From Azospirillum oryzae (lineage in GTDB: Bacteria; Pseudomonadota; Alphaproteobacteria; Azospirillales; Azospirillaceae), in NCBI RefSeq assembly GCF_008364795.1, contig NZ_VTTM01000010.1, forward strand, positions 62,001-126,000: a stretch of DNA of 64,000 nucleotides, in the 5' to 3' direction. Position 1 is the first letter of the stretch; each line of letters opens with the position of its first letter. The position numbers were made by a program, and so were the translations under genes. The notes below the pieces were generated by a model. The model was not told where the DNA came from, ran no database searches, and saw nothing but the letters and a program-made list of their open reading frames with translations. Positions 55,725-64,000 of the stretch are shown piece by piece.

Positions 55725-57038
55725 TCACCACCGTCTCTCGAAAATCTTGCGCAGGATCACGGCCGCCCCGTTCAGCAGGATCAGGACGCCGAGCAGGATC
55801 AGGATCGCCGCGGAGGTGCGCTCGGTGAAGGCCCGCTCCGGACTGTCGGCCCACATGTAGATCTGCACCGGCAGCACCGTGGCGCTGTCGGTCAGCCCGT
55901 GGGGGATGTCGACGATGAAGGCGACCATGCCGATCATCAGCAGCGGCGCCGTCTCGCCCAGCGCGCGGGCCATGCCGATGATGGTGCCGGTCAGGATGCC
56001 GGGCATCGCCAGCGGCAGCACATGGTGCAGCACCGTCTGCAGGGGCGAGGCGCCGATGCCCAGCGCCGCCTCGCGGATCGACGGCGGCACCGCCTTCAGC
56101 GCGACGCGGGACGCGATGATGATGACCGGCAGCGTCATCAGCGCCATCACCAGCCCGCCGACCAGCGGGGCGGAGCGCGGCATGCCGAAGAAGCCGAGGA
56201 ACACCGCGAGACCCAGCAGGCCGAAGATGATCGACGGCACCGCGGCGAGGTTGTTGATGTTCACCTCGATCAGGTCGGTCCAGCGGTTCTTCGGCGCGAA
56301 TTCCTCCAGATAGACCGCGGCGGAGATGCCGACCGGCACCGACAGCGCCATGGTCACCAGCAGGGTCAGCAGCGAGCCGACGATTGCGCCGCCGATGCCG
56401 GCCTGTTCCGGTTCGCGGCTGTCGCCGGCGGTGAACAGGGTGGTGTTGAAGCCCTGCGCCAGCGCGCCGGACGCCAGCAGCGCGTCGGCCGCCGCGACCT
56501 TGGCGTCGCTGAGGCCGCGCTCGCTCTCCGGCAGGTCGCGGCGATAGCCGCCCTTCACCAGCTGGTCGATCTGGTCGTCGGCGCGGACCCAGACGGTCTG
56601 GGTCGTCCCGACCAGCGCCGGGTCCTTGGCGACCATCGCCTCCAGCTCGTACGGCGCGCCCGACGACAGCAGGTCGTTCAGCACGCGGCGGCCGGCGCGG
56701 TCGGTCACCTGCGGGAAGTGGGCGTAAAGCGCCCGGCGCAGCAGGCCGTTGTAGTTGCGGTCGGCGACCTCCGCCGGGTCGAGCGTCACCTCCAGCCGGA
56801 TCCGCGCCTCCAGGAAGGCACTGGCGCCCTTGGCGACGATGGAGCCCAGCAGCAGCACCAGGATCAGCGCCGCCAGCGCCACCGCGGCGGCCCCGGCCAG
56901 CCGGAAGCGGCGCTCCGCGGCATGGCGGGCGCGCAGCCGGCGGGCGAAGGCCTCGCCGCGCAGGCGCGACTTGGGCGGAGTGGAGGAGGCAGGGGAGGGC
57001 GTCACGGCCGCCACGTCCTGCTCGACGAGGTCAGTCAT
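55725..57038 (-). CDS. pstA: Phosphate ABC transporter permease PstA (with N-terminal extension)
   Basis: 437 residues, longer than the usual 290 because of an N-terminal membrane helix (about 45-65) and a periplasmic domain (DUF3333) typical of alphaproteobacteria. The C-terminal part holds five to six helices with the permease loop EAALGIGASPLQTVLHHVLP and GTIIGMARALGETAPLL. It overlaps the pstC stop by eight bases. Confidence 0.95.
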   Translation of the reverse strand: MTDLVEQDVAAVTPSPASSTPPKSRLRGEAFARRLRARHAAERRFRLAGAAAVALAALILVLLLGSIVAKGASAFLEARIRLEVTLDPAEVADRNYNGLLRRALYAHFPQVTDRAGRRVLNDLLSSGAPYELEAMVAKDPALVGTTQTVWVRADDQIDQLVKGGYRRDLPESERGLSDAKVAAADALLASGALAQGFNTTLFTAGDSREPEQAGIGGAIVGSLLTLLVTMALSVPVGISAAVYLEEFAPKNRWTDLIEVNINNLAAVPSIIFGLLGLAVFLGFFGMPRSAPLVGGLVMALMTLPVIIIASRVALKAVPPSIREAALGIGASPLQTVLHHVLPLAMPGILTGTIIGMARALGETAPLLMIGMVAFIVDIPHGLTDSATVLPVQIYMWADSPERAFTERTSAAILILLGVLILLNGAAVILRKIFERRW

Positions 57039-58413
57039 ATTTTTCCCGATAGGTCCGGACCACCCGCAGGGCGACCATGTTGAGGCAGAGCGTGACGAGG
57101 AACAGCACGAGGCCGAGGCCGAAGGCCGACAGCGTCTTCGGGCTGTCGAACTCCTGGTCGCCGACCAGCAGCGTGGCGATCTGGGTGGTGACGGTGGTCA
57201 CCGCCTGCAGCGGGTTGGCGGTCATGTTGGCGGTCAGGCCCGACGCCATGGTGACGATCATCGTCTCGCCAATGGCGCGGCTGACCGCCAGCATCACCGC
57301 GGCGACGATGCCCGGCAACGCCGCCGGCAGGACGACCTGCCTGATGGTTTCCGACTTGGTGGCGCCGAGGCCGTAGGAGCCGTCGCGCAAGCTCTGCGGC
57401 ACCGCGTTGATGACGTCGTCCGACAGCGAGCTGACGAAGGGGATGATCATCACCCCCATGACGATGCCGGCCGCCAGCGCCGATTCCGAACTGACGTCCA
57501 GCCCCAGCGCCTCGCCCACCGAGCGGACGAAGGGCGCCATGGTCAGCGCGGCGAAGAAGCCGTAGACCACCGTCGGGATGCCGGCCAGGATCTCCAGCGC
57601 CGGCTTCAGCCAGGTGCGCACGCCGCGCCCGGCATATTCCGACATGTAGATCGCCGCCATCAGCCCGACCGGCACCGCCACCAGCATCGCGATGACGGTG
57701 ATCAGCAGCGTGCCGGCGAACAGCGGGATCGCGCCGAAGGAGCCGCTGGACCCGACCTGATCGGCCCGCATCGCCGTCTGAGGGCTCCAATGGGTGCCGA
57801 ACAGGAAGTCGAGCGGCGAGACGACGGTGAAGAAGCGCAGCGCCTCGAACAGCAGCGACAGGACGATGCCGACCGTGGTCAGGATGGCGACCAGCGAGCA
57901 GACGACCAGCGCCACCCGCACCACCCGCTCCACCGCCGGGCGGGCGCGCAGGTCCGGGCCGATGCGGTGACGGCCCCAGGCCAGCCCGGCGACGGCGAGG
58001 CTGGCGACGACGGCCAGCAGGCTCCAGTCGGCGAGGTCGCGGAAGGCGGCGTAGCGGCGGGCCGCTTCCGCCACCAGCGGATCGGCCTCGCGCCCGGTGG
58101 CGATGCCGTGGGCGAGGTTGAGGATGTCGGCCTTCAGCAGGCCGACCGACTGGCCGTCGCCGGTGGTCAGCCGATCGGGCAATGCCGACAGCACCAGTTG
58201 CATCGCAAGCCAGCCTTCCGACGCCGTCCAGGCGACGAACAGCAGCAGCGCCGGCAGCCCGGCCCACAGCGCGACATAGACGCCATGGTAGGAGGGGACC
58301 GAATGCAGCTCCGCCACCCGCCCGCCGACCGACGATGCCGCGCGCGACCGGCCGATCAGGAAGCCGATCACGGTGAGCAGGGCCAGGATCAGGGCGAGGA
58401 GGGTCAGCTGCAT
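57031..58413 (-). CDS. pstC: Phosphate ABC transporter permease PstC
   Basis: 460 residues, longer than classical PstC, with an N-terminal domain and eight or so membrane helices. Typical segments: VGLMAAIYMSEYA, LEILAGIPTVVYGFFAA, GLGATKSETIRQVVLPAALPGIVAAVMLAVSRAIGETMIVTMASG. Forms the inner-membrane channel with PstA. 25 bases downstream of pstS. Confidence 0.96.
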   Translation of the reverse strand: MQLTLLALILALLTVIGFLIGRSRAASSVGGRVAELHSVPSYHGVYVALWAGLPALLLFVAWTASEGWLAMQLVLSALPDRLTTGDGQSVGLLKADILNLAHGIATGREADPLVAEAARRYAAFRDLADWSLLAVVASLAVAGLAWGRHRIGPDLRARPAVERVVRVALVVCSLVAILTTVGIVLSLLFEALRFFTVVSPLDFLFGTHWSPQTAMRADQVGSSGSFGAIPLFAGTLLITVIAMLVAVPVGLMAAIYMSEYAGRGVRTWLKPALEILAGIPTVVYGFFAALTMAPFVRSVGEALGLDVSSESALAAGIVMGVMIIPFVSSLSDDVINAVPQSLRDGSYGLGATKSETIRQVVLPAALPGIVAAVMLAVSRAIGETMIVTMASGLTANMTANPLQAVTTVTTQIATLLVGDQEFDSPKTLSAFGLGLVLFLVTLCLNMVALRVVRTYREKYD

Positions 58414-58438
58414 GCGGGTCGCTCAGGTAGAAAAGGGA

Positions 58439-59494
58439 TCAGAACTGCAGCGGGGTCAGGTTCACCGCCTCGACGCGGGCCGCCTCGCGCAGCGCCTTCG
58501 GCTCGGGGATCAGGCCCTTGTCGACCAGATAGCCGTCGTCGCCCAGCGCGCGTTCGGAGGTGTATTCGCCGATGAACTCGCGGATGCCCGGGATTACGCC
58601 GGCATGGGCGTTCTTGACATAGATGTAGAGCGGGCGCGCCAGCTCGTACTTGCCGGCGGCGACGGTCTCCGCGGTCAGGTCGACCCCGTCCATCTTCGCC
58701 GCCTGCAGCGTGTCGCGGTTCTGGTCGAGATAGCTGTAGCCGAAGACGCCAAAGGCGTTGGGGTTGGCGGCCAGCTTCTGGACGATCAGGTTGTCGTTCT
58801 CGCCGGCTTCGACATAGGCGCCGTCCTCGCGGATCGTCATGCAGGCGCGTTCGCGCGCCTTCTCGTCGGGGACCACCTTGGCGACCTCGGCCACCTTCCT
58901 GCAGCCTTCCAGCATCGCCAGCTCGTTGAAGGTGTCGCGCGTACCGGAGGTGGGCGGCGGCCCCAGCACCTCGATCGCCGCCTTGGGCAGCGACGGGTCG
59001 ATGTCGGACCACAGCCGGTAAGGATTGGCGACCAGCGCACCGTTCACCGGCACCTCCTTCGCCAGCGCCTTCCACAGCACGACGGTCGACAGCGAAACCG
59101 GAGCGGCCTTCCTGGACGAGGCCAGCGCGATGCCGTCATAGCCGATCTTCAACTCGGTGATCGTGGTGACGCCGTTGGCGGCGCACTGGTCGACCTCCGA
59201 CTTCTTGATCCGGCGCGAGGCGTTGGCGATGTCGGGATGCGCCGGGCCGACGCCGGCGCAGAACAGCTTCAGCCCGCCGCCGGTGCCGGTCGATTCGACC
59301 ACCGGGGTTTTGAACTTTCCGGTCTTGCCGAAGGCCTCCGCCACCGCGGTGGTGAAGGGGAAGACGGTGGAGGAGCCGACAGCGCGGATCTGGTCGCGCG
59401 ACTGCGCCGATGCCGGGGCGGTGGCGAGGCCGAGCGCCAAGGCCAGAGTCAGGGCCGGGGCGGTCGCGGCGAAGACATGCGTCCGGGTGGTCAC
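58439..59494 (-). CDS. pstS: Periplasmic phosphate-binding protein PstS
   Basis: 351 residues with a signal peptide ending ATAPASAQ. Ligand-binding features: IRAVGSSTVFPFT, STGTGGGLKLFC and SGTRDTFNE. I chose GTG 59494 because AAGGAGGG lies six bases upstream; starts at 59530 or 59548 lack such a site and would lengthen the signal abnormally. It begins the pstSCAB unit, under the Pho box at 59582-59599. Confidence 0.95.
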   Translation of the reverse strand: MTTRTHVFAATAPALTLALALGLATAPASAQSRDQIRAVGSSTVFPFTTAVAEAFGKTGKFKTPVVESTGTGGGLKLFCAGVGPAHPDIANASRRIKKSEVDQCAANGVTTITELKIGYDGIALASSRKAAPVSLSTVVLWKALAKEVPVNGALVANPYRLWSDIDPSLPKAAIEVLGPPPTSGTRDTFNELAMLEGCRKVAEVAKVVPDEKARERACMTIREDGAYVEAGENDNLIVQKLAANPNAFGVFGYSYLDQNRDTLQAAKMDGVDLTAETVAAGKYELARPLYIYVKNAHAGVIPGIREFIGEYTSERALGDDGYLVDKGLIPEPKALREAARVEAVNLTPLQF

Positions 59495-59581
59495 GGGTGC
59501 CCCTCCTTCGGGAAACAGAGACTGGTCCATCGGAATGGCGCGGACCATAGACCGGGAGGGCGACCGAATGATTGCGTTTTT

Positions 59582-59599
59582 ATGACACTTTCATGACAG
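59582..59599 (-). promoter_or_regulatory. Pho box upstream of pstS
   Basis: On the minus strand CTGTCAT-GAAA-GTGTCAT (59599 to 59582): two seven-base half-sites in direct repeat with 11-base spacing, one mismatch to the consensus. It lies 88 bases before GTG 59494 and 23 bases after the phoR stop, the place for PhoB activation of pstS. Confidence 0.85.
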
Positions 59600-59621
59600 C
59601 GTCACAGAACGATCCACCCTC

Positions 59622-61139
59622 TCACAAACCGCCAAGTCCCCTCTCCCCCACCGCAGGCAAATAGACGGTAAAGGCGCTGCCCATCCCGACTTCGCTTTCG
59701 ATCGTCAGGCGGCCACGGTGGCGGTTCAGGATGTGCTTGACGATGGCCAACCCCAACCCGGTTCCGCCCATGGCGCGGGAGCGCGCGGCATCGACCCGGT
59801 AGAAGCGTTCGGTCAGGCGGGGCAAATGGGTGCGGGCGATGCCGTCGCCCCGGTCGCGCACCGACACCGACACCATCGCGGTGCCGCCGCGCTGCGCGCG
59901 CTTGTCCTTCACCGCACCGCCAGAGGCAGGCAGGCCGGTGAAGCCCACCGCCGCGCCGTCGGCCAGCGCGACGGTGACGGTCACGTCGGTGTCTTCGCGC
60001 GTGTATTTGATCGCGTTGCTGACGAGGTTCTGGAAGACCTGGGTCAGCTGGTCCTCGTCGCCCACAACGGGCGGCAGATCCTCCGGCGCTTCCAGACGCA
60101 GGCGGATGCGGCGCTCCGCCGCTTTCAGCTGCAGCGCGGCGATGACGTTCTCCAACTCCTCCACGACATCGACGCGGCCGCTGGGCGGCATATGCTCGTC
60201 CAGCTCGATGCGGGACAGCGACAGCAGGTCGTTGACCAGCCGGGTCATGCGGCTGGCCTGGTCATGCATGATCGCCAGGAAGCGGTCCTGCGCCTCCGGA
60301 TCGTCGCGGGCGGGGCCGCGCAGCGTCTCGATGAAGCCCAGCAGCGAGGACAGCGGTGTGCGCAGCTCGTGGCTGGCGTTGGCGATGAAGTCGGCGCGCA
60401 TCTGCTCCGACCGGCGGGCGGCGGTGACGTCGTGCAGGGTCAGGATCGCCATGCGGGCGACGGTGGGCGGACGCGGCGCCGGCTCCTCCTCGATATCGCC
60501 ATCCAGCAGCGACGGATCGGGTTCGGGCACCAGCCGCTGGAAGGGCTTCACCTGCGCTTCGAAACTGCGCTCCACCGGGACCGGCAGCGTAAACTCGATG
60601 ATGCGGGATGCACCGCCGCGCAGCACCGAATCCACCGCTTCGAGCACGGCCGGCGTGCGCAGACAGGAGGCGAGGTCGCGGTCAATGATCTTGTCGCCGA
60701 ACAGCTCCCGCGCCGTCCGGTTGGCGCGCACCACCTGCCGTTCGGCATCCATCAGCAGCAGCGGGGCGGGCAGGGCGTCGATCACCGCCTCGTCGGCATC
60801 GAGTTGCATCCGCACGCTCTCGGCCCGGCGCAAGCCGACCCGGTGCAGACGGCCGATGGTCGCGGCGAGCGCCTTCAAGGCGGGCGCCGTGCCGGCCGGA
60901 GCCAGCGGCTCGTCGGTTTCGGCCAGCCGGGCTGCGTAGTCGGCCATCGCGTCGGCATCGCTGCGGTAGGTGCGCAGGACCAGGACCGCGCCCACCAACG
61001 CCGCGGCAGCCGCGGCCAGCGCCAGCCCGCCATGCAGCGCCCCGGCATGGACCGCCCAGGCCAGCACGCCGGCCAAAGGCACCAGCATCAGCAGGATCGC
61101 GGTCAGCAGCGGGACGGGCGGCAACGCCTTCGGGCGCAT
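59622..61139 (-). CDS. phoR: Phosphate regulon sensor kinase PhoR
   Basis: 505 residues. Two membrane helices at about 10-30 and 38-56, almost no periplasmic loop, as in other PhoR proteins that sense through Pst. A PAS-like domain (about 115-240) precedes DHp with His257 (FIANASHELRTPLSSLLGFIETLRG), then the ATPase domain with QNLVSNAIKY, RDRGDGI and MGGTGLGLAIVKHI. Start 61139 fits the first helix. It is transcribed toward pstS. Confidence 0.95.
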   Translation of the reverse strand: MRPKALPPVPLLTAILLMLVPLAGVLAWAVHAGALHGGLALAAAAAALVGAVLVLRTYRSDADAMADYAARLAETDEPLAPAGTAPALKALAATIGRLHRVGLRRAESVRMQLDADEAVIDALPAPLLLMDAERQVVRANRTARELFGDKIIDRDLASCLRTPAVLEAVDSVLRGGASRIIEFTLPVPVERSFEAQVKPFQRLVPEPDPSLLDGDIEEEPAPRPPTVARMAILTLHDVTAARRSEQMRADFIANASHELRTPLSSLLGFIETLRGPARDDPEAQDRFLAIMHDQASRMTRLVNDLLSLSRIELDEHMPPSGRVDVVEELENVIAALQLKAAERRIRLRLEAPEDLPPVVGDEDQLTQVFQNLVSNAIKYTREDTDVTVTVALADGAAVGFTGLPASGGAVKDKRAQRGGTAMVSVSVRDRGDGIARTHLPRLTERFYRVDAARSRAMGGTGLGLAIVKHILNRHRGRLTIESEVGMGSAFTVYLPAVGERGLGGL

Positions 61140-61159
61140 GGGGTCGGCACCGGGTTCGA

Positions 61160-61170
61160 GTAAGGATAAG
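61160..61170. repeat. GTAAGGATA element upstream of phoR
   Basis: AGTAAGGATAA on the top strand, the reverse of the TATCCTTAC core seen at 10963 and 13007, 20 bases upstream of the phoR start. Confidence 0.35.
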
Positions 61171-61290
61171 GGCGGGCGGTGTGACGTTCGGTCCTTAGGC
61201 ACCGCCCATCTGCACGGCCCTTCTACACCATCGTCGCGCACGCCGCGCGACGGTCATAAAAGATTCATGGGCATGACTATGCGGTGGAGC

Positions 61291-61315
61291 GTTGACTCCA
61301 ATATCATGGATCAAC
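61291..61315. promoter_or_regulatory. Dyad upstream of the XRE regulator start
   Basis: GTTGACTCCA at 61291-61300 and TGGATCAAC at 61307-61315 form an imperfect palindrome with one extra base in the left arm. It covers an in-frame ATG at 61306 and lies 11 bases before ATG 61327. A dyad here is what an autoregulated helix-turn-helix gene would have. Confidence 0.45.
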
Positions 61316-61326
61316 ATTCTACCTTC

Positions 61327-61932
61327 ATGGAAAACGCTGCAAACGATATCGACAGCCGCCTTGCCGCCCGCCTGCGCGCCCTGCGGGCGGACCGGGGCCT
61401 GACGCTGGAGGGCTTGGCCGAACGCTCGGGCGTCAGCCGCTCGATGATCTCGCTGGTGGAACGGGGGGAGAGCAGCCCGACGGCCTCCGTGCTCGACCGG
61501 CTCGCCGCCGGGCTGGGGGTGACGCTGGCGGCATTGTTCGCGGAAGCCGAGCGCGCCGACGCCAGCCCGGTCGCCCGCCGCGCCGACCAGACCACTTGGG
61601 CCGACCCCGCCACCGGCTATCGCCGCCGCAACCTGTCGCCGCCGGGCTATCCGTCGCCCATCGAACTGGTGGAGGTGGAGTTGCCGCCGGGCGCCCGCGT
61701 CTCCTACGACAGCGGCAACCGCGCCGCCATGGTGGAACAGCAGGTCTATCTGCTGGACGGCACCATCGAACTGACGGTGGGGGAGATGACGCACCGCCTG
61801 TCCACCGGCGACTGCCTTGCCATGCGGCTCGACCGTCCGACCGGCTTCCACAACCCGAACGACCGCACCGCCCGCTACATCGTGGCGCTGACCACCGACG
61901 GGCGGCCTGCTTTAAACGCCGTCAAACGCTGA
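61327..61932 (+). CDS. XRE-family transcriptional regulator with cupin domain
   Basis: 201 residues. HTH_3 domain at about 13-66 (RLRALRADRGLTLEGLAERSGVSRSMISLVERGESSPT), then a cupin fold at about 110-190 (VEQQVYLLDGTIELTV, GDCLAMRLDRPTGFHNP). Proteins of this type repress neighbouring transport or catabolic genes in response to a small molecule bound by the cupin. ATG 61327 is preferred because it follows the dyad; 61306 and 61267-61279 are possible. The GNAT gene follows 12 bases later and is likely its partner. Confidence 0.88.
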   Translation: MENAANDIDSRLAARLRALRADRGLTLEGLAERSGVSRSMISLVERGESSPTASVLDRLAAGLGVTLAALFAEAERADASPVARRADQTTWADPATGYRRRNLSPPGYPSPIELVEVELPPGARVSYDSGNRAAMVEQQVYLLDGTIELTVGEMTHRLSTGDCLAMRLDRPTGFHNPNDRTARYIVALTTDGRPALNAVKR

Positions 61933-61944
61933 AGGGAGCATGCG

Positions 61945-62514
61945 ATGGATAGTGCCTGCCTGGACTCCGGCCAGCGCGGTGGGGAGAGCGGCGCCGCTGC
62001 CGTGACGGTGCGCGTGCTGTCTTCAACGGAGGCTCACGCAGCCGTGCCGGGGCTGACCGACGTGCTGCTCGATTGCGTGGCGGGCGGTGCGTCGGTCAGC
62101 TTCATGGCGCCGCTCGACCGCGCCACCGCCGAAGGATTCTGGAGCCAAGTGGTGGCCGGGGTGGAGCAGGGGGAGCGCATCCTGCTGGTGGCTGAGGACG
62201 GGGAAGGCGTCCTGGGCACCGTCCAGCTGGTGGTCGGCCAGCCGCCGAACCAGCCGCACCGCGCCGACCTGTCCAAGATGCTGGTCCACCGCCGCGCCCG
62301 CCGCCGGGGTGTCGGCGCCGCCCTGATGCAGGCGGCCGAGGAGGCCGGCCGGGCCGCCGGCAAGACCCTGCTGGTGCTGGACACAGCATCGCCCGAGGCC
62401 GAACGGTTGTACGAACGCGCCGGCTGGGTGAAGGTCGGCGTCATCCCGAACTACGCTTTGTGGCCGAAAGGCGGGTTCTGCGACACGACGTACTTTTACA
62501 AGGCGCTGGGATGA
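61945..62514 (+). CDS. GNAT-family N-acetyltransferase
   Basis: 189 residues. Acetyl-CoA motif KMLVHRRARRRGVGAALMQAAEEAGR (split by no gap), followed by LLVLDTASPEAERLYERAGWVKVGVIPNYAL. The end GGFCDTTYFYKAL resembles acetyltransferases acting on small amines or antibiotics, but the substrate is not predictable. AAGGGAG lies upstream of ATG 61945; the XRE-cupin gene before it probably regulates it. Confidence 0.88.
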   Translation: MDSACLDSGQRGGESGAAAVTVRVLSSTEAHAAVPGLTDVLLDCVAGGASVSFMAPLDRATAEGFWSQVVAGVEQGERILLVAEDGEGVLGTVQLVVGQPPNQPHRADLSKMLVHRRARRRGVGAALMQAAEEAGRAAGKTLLVLDTASPEAERLYERAGWVKVGVIPNYALWPKGGFCDTTYFYKALG

Positions 62515-62609
62515 GTGCATCCCCTTTGTCGAGACCGTCCGGCATGGGCAGCCCTCACCCGCATGATATCCTTTTACGGACTATAGGTCACCCAAGCCGG
62601 AGAAACCAT

Positions 62610-62641
62610 GCTCCCTCCTTCACCGGAATGGAGGAGGGAGC
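62610..62641. terminator. Hairpin between GNAT and malic enzyme genes
   Basis: GCTCCCTCCT (62610-62619) pairs perfectly with AGGAGGGAGC (62632-62641) around a 12-base loop, in the 135-base gap between convergent genes. No T-run. Just upstream lies ATCCTTTTAC (62568), a variant of the TATCCTTAC element. Confidence 0.6.
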
Positions 62642-62649
62642 ACCTCACC

Positions 62650-64000
62650 TCACCAGGGCAGCGAGTCGTGCGCCGCCAGCGCTGCGGCGGTGACGATGTC
62701 ATTGACCGAGGCGCCCATGCTGACGATCTGCGCCGGCTTGTCTAGACCGATCAGCAGCGGGCCGATCATCTGGCCGCCCGCCATCTTGTTCAGCAGCTTG
62801 GCCGAGATGTTGGCGGAATGCAGGCCGGGCATGATCAGCACGTTCGCCGGACCGGACAGCCGCGAGAACGGGTAGACCCGCTTCATCAGCTGGTAATCCA
62901 GCGCCACGTCGGCCGACATCTCGCCGTCATACTCGAAATCGACCCGGCGGCTGTCGAGGATCGACAGGGCTTCCCGCAGCGGATCGGTGTTCGGGTGCGG
63001 CGTCTGGCCGAAGTTGGAGAAGGACAGCATCGCGATCCGCGGCTCGTGTCCCATCTGCCGGGCCTTGGCCGCGGCGCCAACCGCGATGTCGGCCAGCGTC
63101 TTGCCGTCGGGACGGACATGGACGGTGGTGTCGGCGATGAAGACGGTGCGGTTGCGGGTGATGAACAGGTGCAGGCCGAACACCGGCTCGCTCGCCTTCG
63201 GGTCGACGACGCGGCGGATTTCCTCGTACGCGACGCCGAAGCTGCGGGTCAGGCCGGTCACCATGGCGTGGGCGTCGCCCTGCGCCACCATGCAGGCGGC
63301 GAAGACGTTGCGGTCCTGGTTGACCATCCGTTGGCAGTCGCGCAGCAGGGCGCCCTTGCGCTGCAGGCGGCGGTACAGGTGGTCGGCATAGCGGCGGTTG
63401 GCGTCCGACAGGCGGGCGTTGTGGATTTCGAACTGGACGTTGGGCTGCCCCATCGCCACCAGCTGCTCCTTGATGACCTCTTCACGCCCGATCAGCACCG
63501 GCGTGCCGTAGCCGCCGGCACGGAAGGCCATGGCGGCGCGGATCGTCCGCTCCTCCTCGCCCTCGGCGAAGACGACGCGGCGCGGGTTGGTCCGCACCTT
63601 CTCCAGGATCAGTTCCAGGCTGTCGGCGGTCGGATCGAGGCGGGTCCGCAGGGAATGCTTGTAGCTGGTCAGGTCGAGGATCGGCTTGCGCGCCACGCCG
63701 CTTTCCATCGCCGCCTGGGCGACGGCGGCCGGAACGGTGACGATCAGGCGCGGGTCGAAGGGCACCGGGATGATATAGTCCGGGCCATAGCGCAGACGGC
63801 GCCCGGAATAGGCGGCGTCGACCTCGTCCGGCACATCCTCGCGCGCAAGTGCTGCCAGCGCCTTGGCGGCGGCCACCTTCATCGCCTCGTTGATGGTGGT
63901 GGCGCGGACATCCAGCGCGCCGCGGAACAGGTAGGGGAAGCCCAGGACGTTGTTGACCTGGTTCGGATAGTCCGAGCGGCCGGTCGCCACGATGGCGTCG
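62650..64000 (-). CDS. maeB: NADP-dependent malic enzyme, C-terminal phosphotransacetylase-like part (5' end outside window)
   Basis: About 450 residues visible; the start lies beyond the right edge. It opens within the malic-enzyme domain at DAIVATGRSDYPNQVNNVLGFPYLFRGALD (the NADP-side loop), then carries the phosphate acetyltransferase-like domain of the long MaeB type: RRVVFAEGEEERTIRAA, GRSFG-like VTGLTRSFGVAYEE and SANISAKLLNKMAGGQMIGPLLIGL. Such enzymes decarboxylate malate to pyruvate; the C-terminal domain is regulatory. With PEP carboxykinase it supports growth on C4-dicarboxylates. Confidence 0.95.
   Translation of the reverse strand, partial: DAIVATGRSDYPNQVNNVLGFPYLFRGALDVRATTINEAMKVAAAKALAALAREDVPDEVDAAYSGRRLRYGPDYIIPVPFDPRLIVTVPAAVAQAAMESGVARKPILDLTSYKHSLRTRLDPTADSLELILEKVRTNPRRVVFAEGEEERTIRAAMAFRAGGYGTPVLIGREEVIKEQLVAMGQPNVQFEIHNARLSDANRRYADHLYRRLQRKGALLRDCQRMVNQDRNVFAACMVAQGDAHAMVTGLTRSFGVAYEEIRRVVDPKASEPVFGLHLFITRNRTVFIADTTVHVRPDGKTLADIAVGAAAKARQMGHEPRIAMLSFSNFGQTPHPNTDPLREALSILDSRRVDFEYDGEMSADVALDYQLMKRVYPFSRLSGPANVLIMPGLHSANISAKLLNKMAGGQMIGPLLIGLDKPAQIVSMGASVNDIVTAAALAAHDSLPW

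Noticed and set aside
61250..61267. Weak Pho-box-like sequence CGGTCAT-AAAA-GATTCAT between phoR and the XRE gene
   Set aside because: Only the first half-site fits (one mismatch); the second has three mismatches. Not enough to claim PhoB regulation.

Overview
The window is a very GC-rich stretch of bacterial chromosome, densely packed with ordinary housekeeping and regulatory genes. The gene set points to an alphaproteobacterium of the Azospirillum/Rhodospirillales type. Indicators are a MucR/Ros regulator, an ActJK/ChvGI-type two-component pair next to hprK and an incomplete regulatory PTS, cobST cobaltochelatase genes beside bolA, a pst-pho cluster with an N-terminally extended PstA, and an ornithine-lipid olsBA pair. 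The genus is my inference from gene content; I saw no rRNA or species marker. There is one tRNA gene (Gly, CCC anticodon). I found no CRISPR array, prophage, transposase or other mobile element.

Layout. 1-4 kb: a truncated membrane-anchored protein of unknown function with a 46-residue membrane peptide overlapping its start, then aroK-aroB. 4-7 kb: small genes (SRPBCC, CBS, DUF2889, ribbon-helix-helix, BolA). 7-13 kb: J-domain protein, cobS, cobT, then a convergent class III adenylate cyclase. 13-16.3 kb: M48 protease, divergent nuclease-like protein and c-type cytochrome. 16.4-27.2 kb: on the minus strand chvI-chvG-(coiled-coil gene)-hprK-rapZ-EIIA(Man)-HPr-EI, facing a HugZ-like gene and a GTP-type PEP carboxykinase with a long purine-rich leader. 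27.4-32.6 kb: DUF1003 protein, a disordered zinc-ribbon protein with five repeated short helices, and small unknowns. 32.8-37.1 kb: tRNA-Gly, olsA-olsB, mucR, tusA-like, rimI-tsaB. 37.2-40.1 kb: VanX-type dipeptidase, a deacetylase-fold protein lacking catalytic motifs behind a sigma-54-like promoter, and two unknowns. 40.2-45.3 kb: dnaK-dnaJ and a diguanylate cyclase. 45.3-53.3 kb: thpR, a folded intergenic repeat, aldo/keto reductase, FIST protein, arylesterase divergent from a YbbA/YbbP-like exporter, and a BAX-inhibitor-like protein. 53.3-61.2 kb: SAM hydrolase and the phoR-pstSCAB-phoB cluster with a clear Pho box but no phoU. 61.3-64 kb: XRE-cupin regulator, GNAT acetyltransferase, and the 3' part of a malic enzyme.

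Two themes link the genes. One is carbon/nitrogen/envelope sensing: ChvG-ChvI, HPr kinase, HPr, EIIA-Man and EI sit together beside PEP carboxykinase, which makes the PEP that EI consumes; malic enzyme at the right edge fits C4-dicarboxylate metabolism. The other is phosphate starvation: phoR, pstSCAB and phoB. The ornithine-lipid genes are elsewhere in the window and show no Pho box I can recognise. Nothing here is an obvious new defence or biosynthetic system. The best leads are the zinc-ribbon/five-helix protein, the RapZ P-loop lysine replacement, the pckG leader, the CtrA-type site upstream of dnaK, and the structured repeat at 45.87-46.04 kb.
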